A DNA stretch of 64,000 bases from Mactra quadrangularis (Eukaryota; Mollusca; Bivalvia; Venerida; Mactridae): the NCBI GenBank assembly GCA_025267735.1, contig CM046307.1, forward strand, positions 3,767,258-3,831,257. Reading direction: 5' to 3'. Of this stretch, positions 36,480-48,077 are shown piece after piece. The notes below the pieces were generated by a model. That model saw nothing but the letters and a program-made list of their open reading frames with translations. It made no database searches and was not told where the DNA came from. The first letter of the stretch is position 1. Each line of letters opens with the position of its first letter. Position numbers and translations under genes: made by a program.

Positions 36480-36707
36480 TTGACAAAGGCCTGCATCTGT
36501 AGTTTTATTTTTAGCTCAAGAAAATTATCTGTGCTCTTGGTAGGTTTCGAACTCAGGACCTTAGTGTCTTTCGTGGATCAAGACCGTGAGAGCCGTTTTA
36601 AACTATTATATATTAGCTATTACTATTACAGTCACATATCAATACTCACCACTTCTCTTAAGGATAGTACTGAACTGTGTTCAATAAATAAATTCATCAT
36701 AGTTTAA
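36480..36707. other. Possible SINE trace
   Basis: ggtttcgaactcaggacct near 36543 looks like an inverted B box, but the surroundings do not align with any of the four SINE families here. Confidence 0.25.
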
Positions 36708-37152
36708 TATATGTTTCATATCATTGATCTAACCCTTGTTAATGTTATAAATGACATTAATTGTTCCATGTTATGATTATACTAGAAAAATCATTCACTA
36801 TGTTATTACAACATCATAATGTAACAACATTATAAAACAACATCATAAAACACCATTAAGAAACGACATCATTCAAATCATACAGGAAAACCTGTGTTTA
36901 CTTAACACTAACTTAAAAAGTCTAGATATGTCAGATCACAGGCGGTTGGCACAGCACCGAATAAAAAACACCACTGTATATCATCTAATTTTATGAAGAC
37001 TTGATTTTACTAGATGATAATTGAAAATTTCCGAAAATATTCATTCCTCCTTATTTTGGACAGATATTCTCTTCTTTTTGTTAGAATGACACATCAAGTT
37101 AAAAATCACATATACCTAGTTGTTTTTTTGATATATTAAATTAGTAAAATAC

Positions 37153-37555
37153 TATGGCTGTCACGATATATACCGGTATACCCACGCGGCAATACGCAGC
37201 TACTGCAATACCTACCGCGGTACGATTTTGATGTACCGGTATTTGGCATTATTGTTTTTCATTGGAAAATTATTCCCTTCGCGAAATAAAAGTAGCGAAA
37301 TTTTACATTGTTCATTCCATCTAATCTAAAGTTGCAAGAATTTAACCGATCGGGGCGTGTATCAGTGACCGTAAATACTTAAAGAAGATAGATTCTATCA
37401 GTAGCTGCATATAAGATTTGCAATTTTTTCTGTTTAATACAGCGGAGGAACAACGAATTTAAAAGCCCGCAATATATCGTGGTACGTATCGCGATACGAT
37501 GACAGCGTATTGCAATATATCGCGGTACTCTTCTGGCGTATTGTGACAGCCCTAT
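37153..37555. mobile_element. hAT-like MITE
   Basis: Left end tatggctgtcacgatatata and inverted right end tagggctgtcacaatacg share the ggctgtcac terminus common in hAT elements. Both subterminal regions are rich in cgcggta/tatcgcgatac strings. The interior has no transposase. Confidence 0.65.
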
Positions 37556-37853
37556 AATATACATGTATCAACATAGAAGTACACATGTATAATTATGCTG
37601 AGTGATATTAGTTTATTTACTATGGAAACAAGGATAAACATGCAGAGACACATGACTGTATAATCTTTGAAACTAGCAATTATAGCGAGTTCAGAAAACT
37701 GGTTATTCATGTATTAGCATCGTTATAGAAATAGTTAGGTCTATTGATTAGTCAGGTTCTTGTATGATGCTATTTAATTATACGACATTGATAAATTATT
37801 CCTAAACATGCATGGATATTACACCGTGTATCACCTTTGATCAACTTTTTGTT

Positions 37854-38152
37854 GGGGGGGGGAGGGGTCATGCCGTAGCAACACATTGAGTAGGTCATAT
37901 CACGGCGGTCAGTCAACCTACTCACCGTTCCAAGAAAGTCTAAATCTCTGGATTTAGCTGTTAAGTAGTTACTTGGCGCATACATTCGTCAGTGACTGAC
38001 AACAGTTCTGATTTAAAATCAGCTGTAGGAGGAAGAATGACAGTATAAATTATTTTTGACCCAACTCCACGGAAATATGCCTCGACCGGGAATCGAACTC
38101 ACGACCCTCGACCAGTAGACTTGTGTGCTACCGACTGAGCTAGCCGATGAGA
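37854..38152 (-). mobile_element. tRNA-Lys-headed SINE, family L, with poly-G in tail
   Basis: Head on the right (plus reading accgactgagctagccgatg) with B box ggaatcgaactcacgaccc. The body and acgg/gtcagtcaacc tail match family L. Where other copies have gttgggtttaacgcc, this one has nine G, an A and four G (37854-37866). Confidence 0.82.
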
Positions 38153-38358
38153 CTTGTTTCAGTTGTACACAGTGACAGGGTTTATCACCAAAACAGTTTC
38201 CCAGTGCTAATCATTTCCAGTACTTGCTTATTTTCACGCCATGACAGAACAAGTCAACATCAATACTATGAATTTTCATGTAATTGTTTGATCTTCCTAT
38301 ACCAGGAATCGCACATAATGATAAAAAGCAGAACTAAAAGTCAAGCGTACTAGCCATT

Positions 38359-38368
38359 GGGGGGGGGG
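38359..38368. repeat. 10-G homopolymer
   Basis: Ten G residues, 200 bases past the SINE head at 38152. Confidence 0.8.
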
Positions 38369-38398
38369 CGAAGAATGAGCTATTTGGCATTTTTATTT

Positions 38399-38460
38399 TA
38401 ACCTTGTTTAAGCGGCCACCTGCTTTAAGCAGTCAATCCATCCGCTTCCAGGTATTGGCC
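38399..38460. repeat. Imperfect inverted repeat
   Basis: ttaagcggccacctg pairs with caggtattggccgcttaa, with gctttaagcag between, forming a hairpin of about 60 bases. Confidence 0.5.
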
Positions 38461-39077
38461 GCTTAATACAAGTCGTACAGTAGATTAATTTTAGAAACAT
38501 ACAATCGTCTATAAATGGCCTTAACGATTCAACAAATAACGTAATATTGATGTTCCAGTCTCAGATAAATAAAACTGTCGGTGAAATGATCAATATAAAC
38601 ATATTGATTGTAAATCATCTAACTTGTTGAATATCACCTTGTATTACAAGTCAGGAATAGTGAGATAATGTATCCAAGTCATTTAACAATCCTTGATTCA
38701 TTTCAGGTTGTTAGCCATGTAATGGTTTTAGATATCATCACTCTGTAAAAGGTTGTATGTTTTTGTACTTTAGAAAATTCAAATAAATTATTAAAATGCA
38801 ATGTTATTTATATTCACAACTACTGGAATCTAACTAGATTGTCCGTTGAACCTTACTGGCCATTGGCGCAGCTTGTTCTGATAGTACTTGGAATAATGAA
38901 CTTGACAAAGACCAAAATAAATAATGACTTTAGTCATTTATTACACATAAACATTATTGATAACGCACAATATATTCAAATGTATAAGAAGGCTTGAAAT
39001 TTCATCGTATCCCTAGATGCAAGGTGGTTTGTTATATACCAAATTTGTATAGCGCATTTTTTCATAATAAAAAAGCC

Positions 39078-39387
39078 GCCCGGCTAGCTCAATTGGTAGC
39101 ACGCAAGTCTACTGATCGAGGGGTCGTGGTTTCGATTCCCGGGCGGGGCATACTTTCGTGGAGTTTGGTCATGAAATTATTTCTACGGCCATTCTCCCTC
39201 CTACAAATGATTTTTAATCATGTAGGGCAGTTGTCAGTCACTGACGAAAGTATGTGCTTAGTAGTTGGTTAACAGCTAAATCCAGAGATTCAGCCTTTCC
39301 AGGAGAAGTGAGTAGGTTGACTGACCGCCGTTATATGACCTATAAAATGTGTTGATACGGCGTTAAACCCAACAAAACAAACAAACA
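39078..39387 (+). mobile_element. tRNA-Lys-headed SINE, family L (best copy)
   Basis: Head GCCCGGCTAGCTCAATTGGT and GGGGTCGTGGTTTCGATTCC closely follow tRNA-Lys, but the anticodon arm is degraded. The body is about 180 bases, then a 60-base tail ending cggcgttaaacccaacaaaa with caaa repeats. The two Pol III boxes look intact. Confidence 0.88.
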
Positions 39388-39589
39388 TAATGAAAATATG
39401 TTCAAAAGCGCTCCACAATCATATGCATTATTAGGAAATAATAAAATGAAAAAGGTTAAGATATGATAAAATATGAAATAATAAAAAGAATATAATATCT
39501 AAAAATTAGTGATAAATAAAGTACACTTAGTAGTTAAGAATCAAAGTGGGGGTTTAACCATAAAAGATAGTGAAATTAGTAATAATGGA

Positions 39590-40265
39590 CTGTTGGTAGT
39601 TAGGTGGATAATGGTCAACGTTGGTCCGACCACTTTCGCATCATTGGGCCAAGTAATAAAGCCAACACTGACCGAACATCCATCTTGCTCATCCGCTCTA
39701 CGTTGGGCCCACCGTTGTCTCATTGTTGGCCCAATGGCAATCTCCGTAAACAGATCATCGTCGGTAACCCACGGTACTCATACATTATGAATATCGTTGA
39801 CGTAATACCCTGGGTTACCGAGGATGTAAACAGATATCCTGTAGAGCATTGTCGTACAGGATCTCTACTGTCTCCGTGGAAGGTCACGTCGAAATGAACT
39901 TTGTGTCGACCAATCAATGCGTAGCTTTCATCTAGGCGAAACACTATTGATAACATTTTGACTTCGTAATTTCTATTTTTATACCAAGGTTTGCAAGCTC
40001 ATTTAACAGCGGTATACTTCACAGTCTGCGATTGGACGGCTCATTTCAAATTGCGTGACGTAGACGATGTAAACAAGTTACGTATCATAACAATTTCGTC
40101 ATGCATATTATGATGAGAAAAGGTCACCTGAACGTGACCTTCGTTTGGAAAAAGCCAGGTCTAAATTAGCGAGTAGGCGAGCGGAAAAATTTAGATCGGG
40201 TTTTAATCAGATTGGTCAATGGCAACTTATAGTATACTTAGCGTTGGGCCAACGATGAGCTAAAT
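39590..40265. repeat. Cluster of GTTGGGCCAAC-type palindromes
   Basis: Related short palindromes recur: caacgttggtccg (39617), tcattgggcca (39641), acgttgggcccacc (39701), attgttggcccaatgg (39722) and gcgttgggccaacg (40241). Frames on both strands between 39509 and 39956 reflect this and are not genes. Confidence 0.4.
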
Positions 40266-40819
40266 ATAATATCTTGTGACATGGGACCGAAACGACTACC
40301 TTTGAAGCGAGCTTTTATAATTTAAAACGCAATATTAACCAATGACCTGTACAATAACTTGATTGTTAAATGCATATCTTACAACTTATGACGCATCTGG
40401 TATAAACCACTTCATATCAAGTTACAATGGGTGTATTTACTTTAATAGCGAATGAAAAACACAATTGTGTTATTTTAATGGCTAAGTAAAACATTCATAG
40501 TTCCGGGACATTGTGTCAATTATTGCCTAGCCTTTATTGTGACAACTTACATAAAGTGCACTTTTGATAAATTGTTTTATTTCATTGTCATATGATTGTA
40601 CTTCAATCAAAATTTGATAACTTTTGGTTCATTTTTGTACTTTCCGCTAAAATGACTTATTACTATAAAATTACATAGTGGTTGCATTTTGCACTCGTTG
40701 AATAGTTTGGTAGTCGTATTTCCATGAACGTTTATTGGCCCATACCTGTTTATTAAATTGAATGTATCTTTATAAAATACATAGCGGTAAGTAAGTGCAC
40801 ATACTAGATTCATGAATTG

Positions 40820-41040
40820 AAGCGGGCGTGGTCAAGTGAGTCTTACGACGTTGGACTGGTTATCATTGAATAGATCTAGCAAACGCCGCGTAGGTTCAAA
40901 TCACATCATAGATCATCTCATTGTTTCCTTGAGCAAGAAACTTTATTCTTACCGCTCAGTACTGGGGGACCAGGCACCGGACTTCAGAGTGATTAATTAC
41001 AGAAGAAAGAACTCGTTTTACAATCAAGCTAAAACAATAC
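40820..41040 (+). mobile_element. tRNA-Ser-headed SINE, family S
   Basis: agcgggcgtggtcaagtgag, ttacgacgttggactggtta, ccttgagcaagaaactttat, ctcagtactgggggaccagg and the tail acaatcaagctaaaac follow the family order. Confidence 0.8.
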
Positions 41041-41984
41041 ATATACATGTGTACACGTCTCGTACATAGGACGTTAAAGAATGTTGACCACATAATTTTT
41101 AAACATTTCCTGTTGACGCCTAACATTTTCCAGAAAAGTAATTTAATGGTTTTAAAACGTCTTATTAATCATTTTGTTATATTTGTGAATCTCTATTCGT
41201 CATACGGACTGGTTCATTTTCCTAATTATGGTACATTATAGAGAAAAGGTCCCTAACGCCTGTTCAACGGTCGTAGTTTACAACTCGTCATCAAGCTCAC
41301 AAAAACGGCCCGATCGTCAAATCTTTTTCACTATCTGCTCTAGAAAGGATTATTCTTCACAATTAATGAAAAGGTCTTATATATCTCCCCAAAAGCCCTA
41401 GAAATCGTCCAATGTCAAACAACTATACTATACTAAGGAAAATTAGGGTCTGTCACCTGTGGACTGGTTACTGAACAATTGTTAATGGTTAAATAACAAC
41501 AAGCTGATATATATAACATGCCTGTATGCCGAATTTGTCTATTGTGCAGAAATAAAACACTTTTCTAAGTTTAAACATTCTCTATAAGACTTGTTTCCGA
41601 TACCAGTCTGCTTTAGGAATTTGAAATTGTACTTAATAATTGTATAAATGGCGTCGAAATATTTCATGTTTAACTTTGTACTATTTTGACATAAGCAACC
41701 TTTCTTGGCATCAGTTTCTAGATTAAAGTCTATATTTTACCAAAACACTTTGTTGAACACGAAACAAAAAGCATTTCGATTTTTCTACAGCTCCTTTAAA
41801 AAGTTCTTGTGAAATTCTGAGAAAACTAATGATGTATTACGTACGTAATTTAACTACAGTTAAAGTTAAAGCAAAGTTTCTGAAGTCTACTTTTAGTATC
41901 ACTATTCAGTGGACTCTTGACATTAACTTCCCCGATCATCGAGTCACTCACTAACTGTTAACATACGGCACAGATTGCAGCCAC

Positions 41985-42155
41985 AGCATACATTGCATGA
42001 CCCTAACCGGTAGTCAGGTACCCATTTATACCTGGGTGGAGTGAAGCAATCGCAGGTAAATTTCTTGCTCAAGGAAATTAGCAGTGCCCCTAGTGGGATT
42101 CGAAACCAAGACCTCACGATTCCTAAGCGCGCGTTCTACCACTGGATTACTGCTA
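41985..42155 (-). mobile_element. tRNA-derived SINE, family V (3' truncated)
   Basis: Head on the right (gcgcgcgttctaccactgga in plus reading, slightly changed), B box tgggattcgaaaccaagacc, body caggtaaatttcttgctcaa. The distal 3' part seen at 15000-15110 is missing. Confidence 0.8.
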
Positions 42156-43610
42156 CATAAGTTAAAGTTTATTCATATAACATAGTTTGAACCTTACATT
42201 GATGGACTACTTAATGTTGATTTTGGAATTTGAGAAAATAAGAACAAGTTTATCGCAGGATTTTGTTTAAGAAATTTTGGAGGGAATTGTATATATAAAT
42301 ATTTCTCTCTCTCTCTCTTCCGATACCGTTATCCAATTATATTAGCAGACAATTTAACTGCCTAACTATATCAAAGTAATGGGATAATACAGTTAGAATA
42401 TTGTATTTCTTAATAAACATACACGATTTGTTGATATCTAAATTAGATTAGTAATATTTTCCATCCAATTGTTTCCCCGTGTCTCTGCAACATAAACTGT
42501 CATTCAAACGTTCGTATTCAAGCAAGCTATTAACCAACAGAAATTGAATTTCCGTAAAGAACGCATTATTCGGAACTATCTCGGCTAACATCGATTCAAT
42601 CAAGTATTGCCGACAAATCTATCGTCCCTAGGGACCATTTCATCGACTAGTTTCTTTCTTCATCACCGGTTACACGAGAAAATGCGAGAAAATGGGAGGT
42701 GTCATATCAGGAACTATGGCAACACGTTCTTCTAACGATATGAAAATTTTCTGACGCTTTGGAGATCTTTACATGTAAGTACTCATAATAAGTCCTAGAT
42801 ATTTGGGAAAACATGAAAACCCAGGGGAATAAATTTGTGATTATTACTCTGTTTCAAACACACTCTACGTTTATTTACCATCAAAGTCAATTTTCTAGTT
42901 TGTCATTAATGACGCTGTTATTTGAGTACAATGTATGAACAATCATGATATATATTCAATATCATTCGGCATGCTTCTATTGTTGTTATCTATATAAACT
43001 CATTTGATGGTTCTACTATACATGTTATTTGACCTTTTGTACTCGGCTCATCAAAAACTATTATACAAACTTACATATAAGTCAATGGTGATCTTATTAG
43101 ATGTCATTTACTAGTAAATGGAGCAAGTGGCTATTATGGTTCTTGATTGGTAGGATTCTAGTGGATATGTCGTAACACATCATTTTAAGTATACTGGACA
43201 TGGATGTGGAATTCTTATGCCTGACTTGTTCGACATATTCATTTATGGCTGCGGACAAGTAAATATTTCCATCCCATTTGCATCTGAACAAATATTTTTT
43301 TGCAAGTACACTACTGTACGTATACGAACATATCAATATTGAATAATGCAGATTTCATATTCAGCAGTGAAATATCTTATAACCAATTATTATCTTTATC
43401 TATTCTATAGTATGTATTTTATACAACAGTTCTTAATATTTTTGAGGGTATTGAATTTCAGGACAAGGACATTTTGAATCCGGTCATTTTTCATATTTAC
43501 TTGGACAAGTAAAACAAACTTGAAATTCCACACCCCTGCACAGGGTATAGTGACTGGAAATAATTTCATTTATTTACCAAATACATGTACATGTGAATTA
43601 ACCTACTAGT
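42156..43610. other. Unassigned stretch with a CT microsatellite
   Basis: A (CT)n run of about seven repeats lies at 42306-42320. The frame at 43097-43336 (-) has no recognisable feature. Confidence 0.45.
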
Positions 43611-44668
43611 CCGGTATATAAACTACAAAAATCGACTGAACCGTGCATGGAATGATGTAGAAAATGTTTTTGCATTTTCTTGAAGCTAAGACATTGTAGT
43701 TTACGAAACTGGATGATGCCACTTCGGCACTCTTGGGCAACTCCCAAAATTCAAAATGGCGGAAAAAATGGCGGATGAAAGCTGATTATTGTATAATAAA
43801 TCCATCTTTACCACAGTCTGATCATTTAAATAGCTGAAATTAGTCTAACATTATCTGCTATTTTAATTCATGCAATTTTGGTATCCCTCGTTTATTATCC
43901 AATCCAAGATGGCGAACAAAATGGCGGATAAAAGCTACATTTGTCGGGAATATCAACCCTAATGAGCAGAATCGTACATAGAGGCATTTCAAAAAAGTTT
44001 TAATGCATTTTTGAAGTAGTAACTCTTGAGTTTAGTTTATAAAACTGGTTGATGCCACACTGGCATCATTGGGCAATTTCCAAATTCCAAGATGGCGGAT
44101 AGAATGGCGTAAATAACTAACTGTCGGGTATATATAAGTCCGGTATATGAACTACACAAATCAATTGAACCGTGCATGGAAGGATGTAAAACATGTTATT
44201 GCATTTTCCTGAAGCTAAAACATCGTAGTTTACGAAACTGGATGATGTCACTTCGGCACTCTAAGGCAACTCACAAAATTCAAGATGGCGGACAAAATGG
44301 CGGATGAAAGCTGATTAATGTATAATAAATCCATCCTTACATGTATCACAGTCTAATTTTAAATAGCTGAAATAAGTCTAACATAATCTGCAATTTTTTT
44401 TTGCAATTTTGGTACCCCTCGTTTATCATCCAATCCAGGATGGCGGACAAAATGGCGGATAAAAGCTACATTTGTCGGGAATATCAACCACAATGAGCAG
44501 GATCGTACATAGAGGCATTTCAAAAAAGTTTTAATGCATTTTTGTAAGAATTACTCTTGAGTTTAGTTTATAAAACTGGTTGATGCCACACTGGCATCAT
44601 TGGGCAATTTCCGAACTCCAAGATGGCGGCTATAATGGCGTAAATAACTAGCTGTCGGGTATATATCA
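43611..44668 (+). repeat. Tandem duplication of a 529-bp unit rich in AAGATGGCGG
   Basis: Copies begin ccggtatataaactac at 43611 and ccggtatatgaactac at 44140 and align throughout. Each unit holds three sub-blocks with a gatggcgg-type pair (such as aagatggcggacaaaatggc) preceded by gatgatgccact or tgatgccacactggc. A weaker partial block continues to about 44800. Confidence 0.88.
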
Positions 44669-45141
44669 ACCACAATGAGCTAAGTCATAGACTGGGGTAT
44701 ACAAAATGATTTCAATACATTTTATTTCCTAGTTAAATTATACCATATTGGTATTCTTGGATAACTTCAAGAATTTAAGATGGTAGTCAAAATGAATGAT
44801 TAGAGTTTAGAATTAATTTCAATTTACATTGAAAGACATAACTCCTAACTAATTGGTATACAGCATTATGTTTAGGTTTTTATATCTTTTGGTCTTGCGA
44901 ATATCAAATCGTTGATACTTGTTAGCTTGACAGTTGACTCTGGAAGCAAATTGTTTCTAAGATGGCAATTTAGAGACACTATTCTGATAATATTTAATTC
45001 ATTGAACAACAAATGTTGTGATATCCTTAGAATAGCGACCACTTTCCCAATATGTTTGCCACTTCAATAATAATCAATATGTATTTAAAGGAGGTTGTGA
45101 AAAGGAGAGTATATTTATGCCAAAGCATAGATACTGGGAAA

Positions 45142-45483
45142 AAAGCGTTAAGCCGCCATTTTGGCCGCCATTTTGACCGCCATTTTGAATTTAAAAGTTT
45201 GTATAAGAATAACAAAATTTAACCAACTCGATCTGTAAATGTTCAAATCACTTTTGTCCTTCATTTTAAGACCATAATGTATAAAAATACATTTTGCATG
45301 TATAATTTAGCCTCTAGCCGCCATCTTGGTCGCCATCTTGGATTCTGGGAGTTGCCCAAGGATGACAAAGTGGCATCAATCGGATTTGGAATCAGTAAGA
45401 CCATGTCTACCAATAAATTGAATAACATTTTCTACATCATCTCGTGCAAGGTCATCCTTGGTGTTGGCCGGACTATACCAAAT
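45142..45483 (-). repeat. Inverted partial copy of the 529-bp unit
   Basis: Plus reading gccgccatcttggtcgccat, gggagttgcccaaggatgac, ttttctacatcatctcgtgc and ggccggactatacc are the reverse complement of the unit's start. A triple ccgccattttg run (45152-45188) precedes it. Open frames at 45027-45215 and 45277-45519 are repeat sequence. Confidence 0.8.
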
Positions 45484-45770
45484 GTGTATACTATCACTGG
45501 TAGTTACATTTATCAGTAAATATCATTACTGTATTATATACCTGTTTCTCATTTATAAATACATTTTGTATAATATTCATCTGCCATGATAATTCCGTTC
45601 TTCTACAGAGAACAACTTCATGAAATAATTGCATTATGCATACAGACCAATCTTTGATCATTACATTGATACTGTCACCCATATCCCTTGGGAATAGAAA
45701 CGTAGTTATTGAAGCAAGAATGTCATTTTGTATGCTCATTTTAGAATTAAAATTCAGTTTGCTGGTTGTA

Positions 45771-46208
45771 GCGACGCTAAACGCCTCAATGCCGCCAAAC
45801 GTCGCAACTGACACTAAACGTGGCAACACTTATGCTAAACGTCCCAATTGTCCTGACGTTAACCGTCGCAACGCTTACGTTGAACGACGAACTAAAATCG
45901 ACTGACACTAAACGTAGCACTTAGTAGGAACCTAAACAATACACAGGATTACATATGGATCTAAAGGATGGTTGCTAAGGATATGTTGATGGTTGCTATG
46001 GGTCTAAGAATAGTTTCTTTGCAATACTTTTGTGTTGTTTAGGTTCGATACTCAACCTAATTTACTTAATGTCACGTTTAGCATCAAGGCCGCGACGTTT
46101 AGCGTAAGTCGACTGTTGTGTGGCGTTTAGCGGTGCATTATGATGTTTAACGCTAGTGTTGCAATGTATAGCGTCAATTGCGACGTTTAGCGGCGTTGCG
46201 ACGTTAAG
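45771..46208. mobile_element. Fold-back element with tandem-repeat arms
   Basis: The left arm (45771-45922) has about seven diverged units around gacgctaaacgtcgcaact. The right arm (46070-46208) has about seven units of the same sequence inverted. Between them, aacctaaacaatacac (45929) is also inverted at 46031-46045, so pairing extends inward and leaves a loop of about 90 bases. There is no coding capacity; frames at 45494-45905 overlap it by chance. Confidence 0.8.
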
Positions 46209-47024
46209 AAGCGCCTGTGAGGGTGATGTTAACTGTATAAATTTAAATAAGACGTTGTATTTTGGTGGCCCGGTTTGGCAGCCTGCTTATGTCGATTCTC
46301 TGATAGACACTGAGGGGAACTTTTGAGCTGTAGGGTGTTATACCTTTAGCTATCTTACAAATTGTTGCATTTAACAAATGAGCATGTATGTATGGTATAA
46401 TTTTGTGGTTGAACCTCAGCTATTATTACATGTACGACCCTTGCATTTAATGTGTGAATTTTTCCAAATAAGCATGTGGCATTGTCATGGTAATGTCAGT
46501 TGGTTGGTAGCAGATTATCAGTGATACATTTATTAATTAACAATAATATTCATCATGTGTACACGTTTACCATCGCAGACAATATTGAAAAAAAACAATC
46601 TCTCTTAAAATAAAAAGTTAATCGGAAATCCATTCGTAATAATGCTTCTATAGTTGTCAGTATAACAGTGTAATTATATAATTGTATCTGAGAGCCAGTT
46701 GTCATTTCTAAAATGAGCTATTATTCATCAGTCAGATGAAAAAATCTATTTAAATGAATAATCCTATCAAAAAGATTGAAAAAAGAACTCAATGATATTC
46801 AATTAGCCTAAGTCCATGATGTCAATTGAGATTTTCCAAGCAGTTATTGTAAAAACTGAAATAGAAGAGAGTCCTGACGTACTTTTGATTATATCAAAGA
46901 TAACGATCAATATGGTAGTTGATAATAATATGCCATTCGTTGAATCCCTAGCTTAAATGTACAGTACAACTTCTCTCCAACAGCCACTAGCAATACCATG
47001 TTAAATTGTGAGTATTGTGAGTTA

Positions 47025-47055
47025 TGGAGAGGAAAGAGAAAGAGAGAGAGTTGAC
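47025..47055. repeat. GA-rich simple sequence
   Basis: gagaggaaagagaaagagagagag, a short purine run without other features. Confidence 0.6.
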
Positions 47056-47170
47056 GGAAGAGTGATTTTCATTTGGAAGTGAATAAGAGAGGTGAATTTG
47101 AGGTGACCGCTAATGAGAGACGTCTGGTGTGGGTGAAACGTCGTCGGTGAAACGTAATGCGAGACCCAGT

Positions 47171-47410
47171 GTTATACAACACATTGTATAGGTTATATAA
47201 AGGTGGTCAGTCAACCTACTCGCCGTTCCTGGAAATGCTAAGTTTCACTGTTAACCAGATACTAGGCGCATCAGTGACTGACTACTGCCCTACATGATTT
47301 GGAATCAGTGGGTGGTAGGAAGGAGAAAAGCATGACCAAGCTCTACGAAAGAGGAGTCTTAACTATGACCCATCAATCAATAAACTTGTGCGATACAGAC
47401 TATGGTATAG
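47171..47410 (-). mobile_element. tRNA-Lys-headed SINE, family L (degenerate)
   Basis: The tail acaacacattgtataggtta, body ggtcagtcaacctactcgcc, tcagtgactgactactgccc and catgaccaagctctacgaaa all match family L. The head (about 47360-47410) is barely recognisable. Confidence 0.72.
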
Positions 47411-47854
47411 ACAGTTAACGTGTGGGATAAAACAAAATTCAACCATATTCCAGCTAACACGTTGCACAAACCTCAAAGCAAGCATCTATTACATACCAAA
47501 CAAACACAACGTTTCTAAATATGGTACATCAGTATACACTAGATACTAGATACCAAAGTTCTATGTTGTATTATATTGTGCAGATAATTGACATGTTGTT
47601 GTCAGCTTGTTTAACTATAGATGTAAACTATCCATGTTAGGAGAGCATACTTGTCAATTATAACAATATAATATCTAATATATCGAAGACATCATGTTGC
47701 TTGTAATGTCAACACAGATGAAACCTTATACAAGATAATTAGATTTTACTATGACACTTTAAGAACTTTAACTTTCTTCACTGTCAGTTTTTCTGACAAA
47801 TAAAAATGGTCTCGGATAATGAAAATGACATTGTTAAAAGTCACGTGGTATTGA

Positions 47855-48077
47855 TTGAGTTTTTTGAGAAAAGTCTTTTTGTTGGACTGGTAATCATAAA
47901 ATAGTCAGCTCTGCGTTGGTTCGAAAAATACCATCCAATAACTACCCCCACTGTTTCCTTGAGCAGGAAAGTTAGACCTACTAGCTCAGTACTGGGAGAC
48001 AAAGAAGCGGAATCGAAAATCTAAAGTGATAAATCTAAGTTGTAAGAAGCTAACTATCGAGCTAAATATAACATGTA
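47855..48077 (+). mobile_element. tRNA-Ser-headed SINE, family S (degenerate)
   Basis: gttggactggtaatcataaa, gcgttggttcgaaaaatacc, ttccttgagcaggaaagtta, ctagctcagtactgggagac and the tail actatcgagctaaatataac follow the family order. Confidence 0.75.

Noticed and set aside
39078..39150. tRNA-Lys gene
   Set aside because: The A and B boxes are good, but the anticodon arm does not pair and a SINE body and tail follow, so it is a SINE head.
45771..46208. CRISPR-like array
   Set aside because: Units are contiguous and diverged, without unique spacers, and occur in both orientations in a eukaryotic genome.
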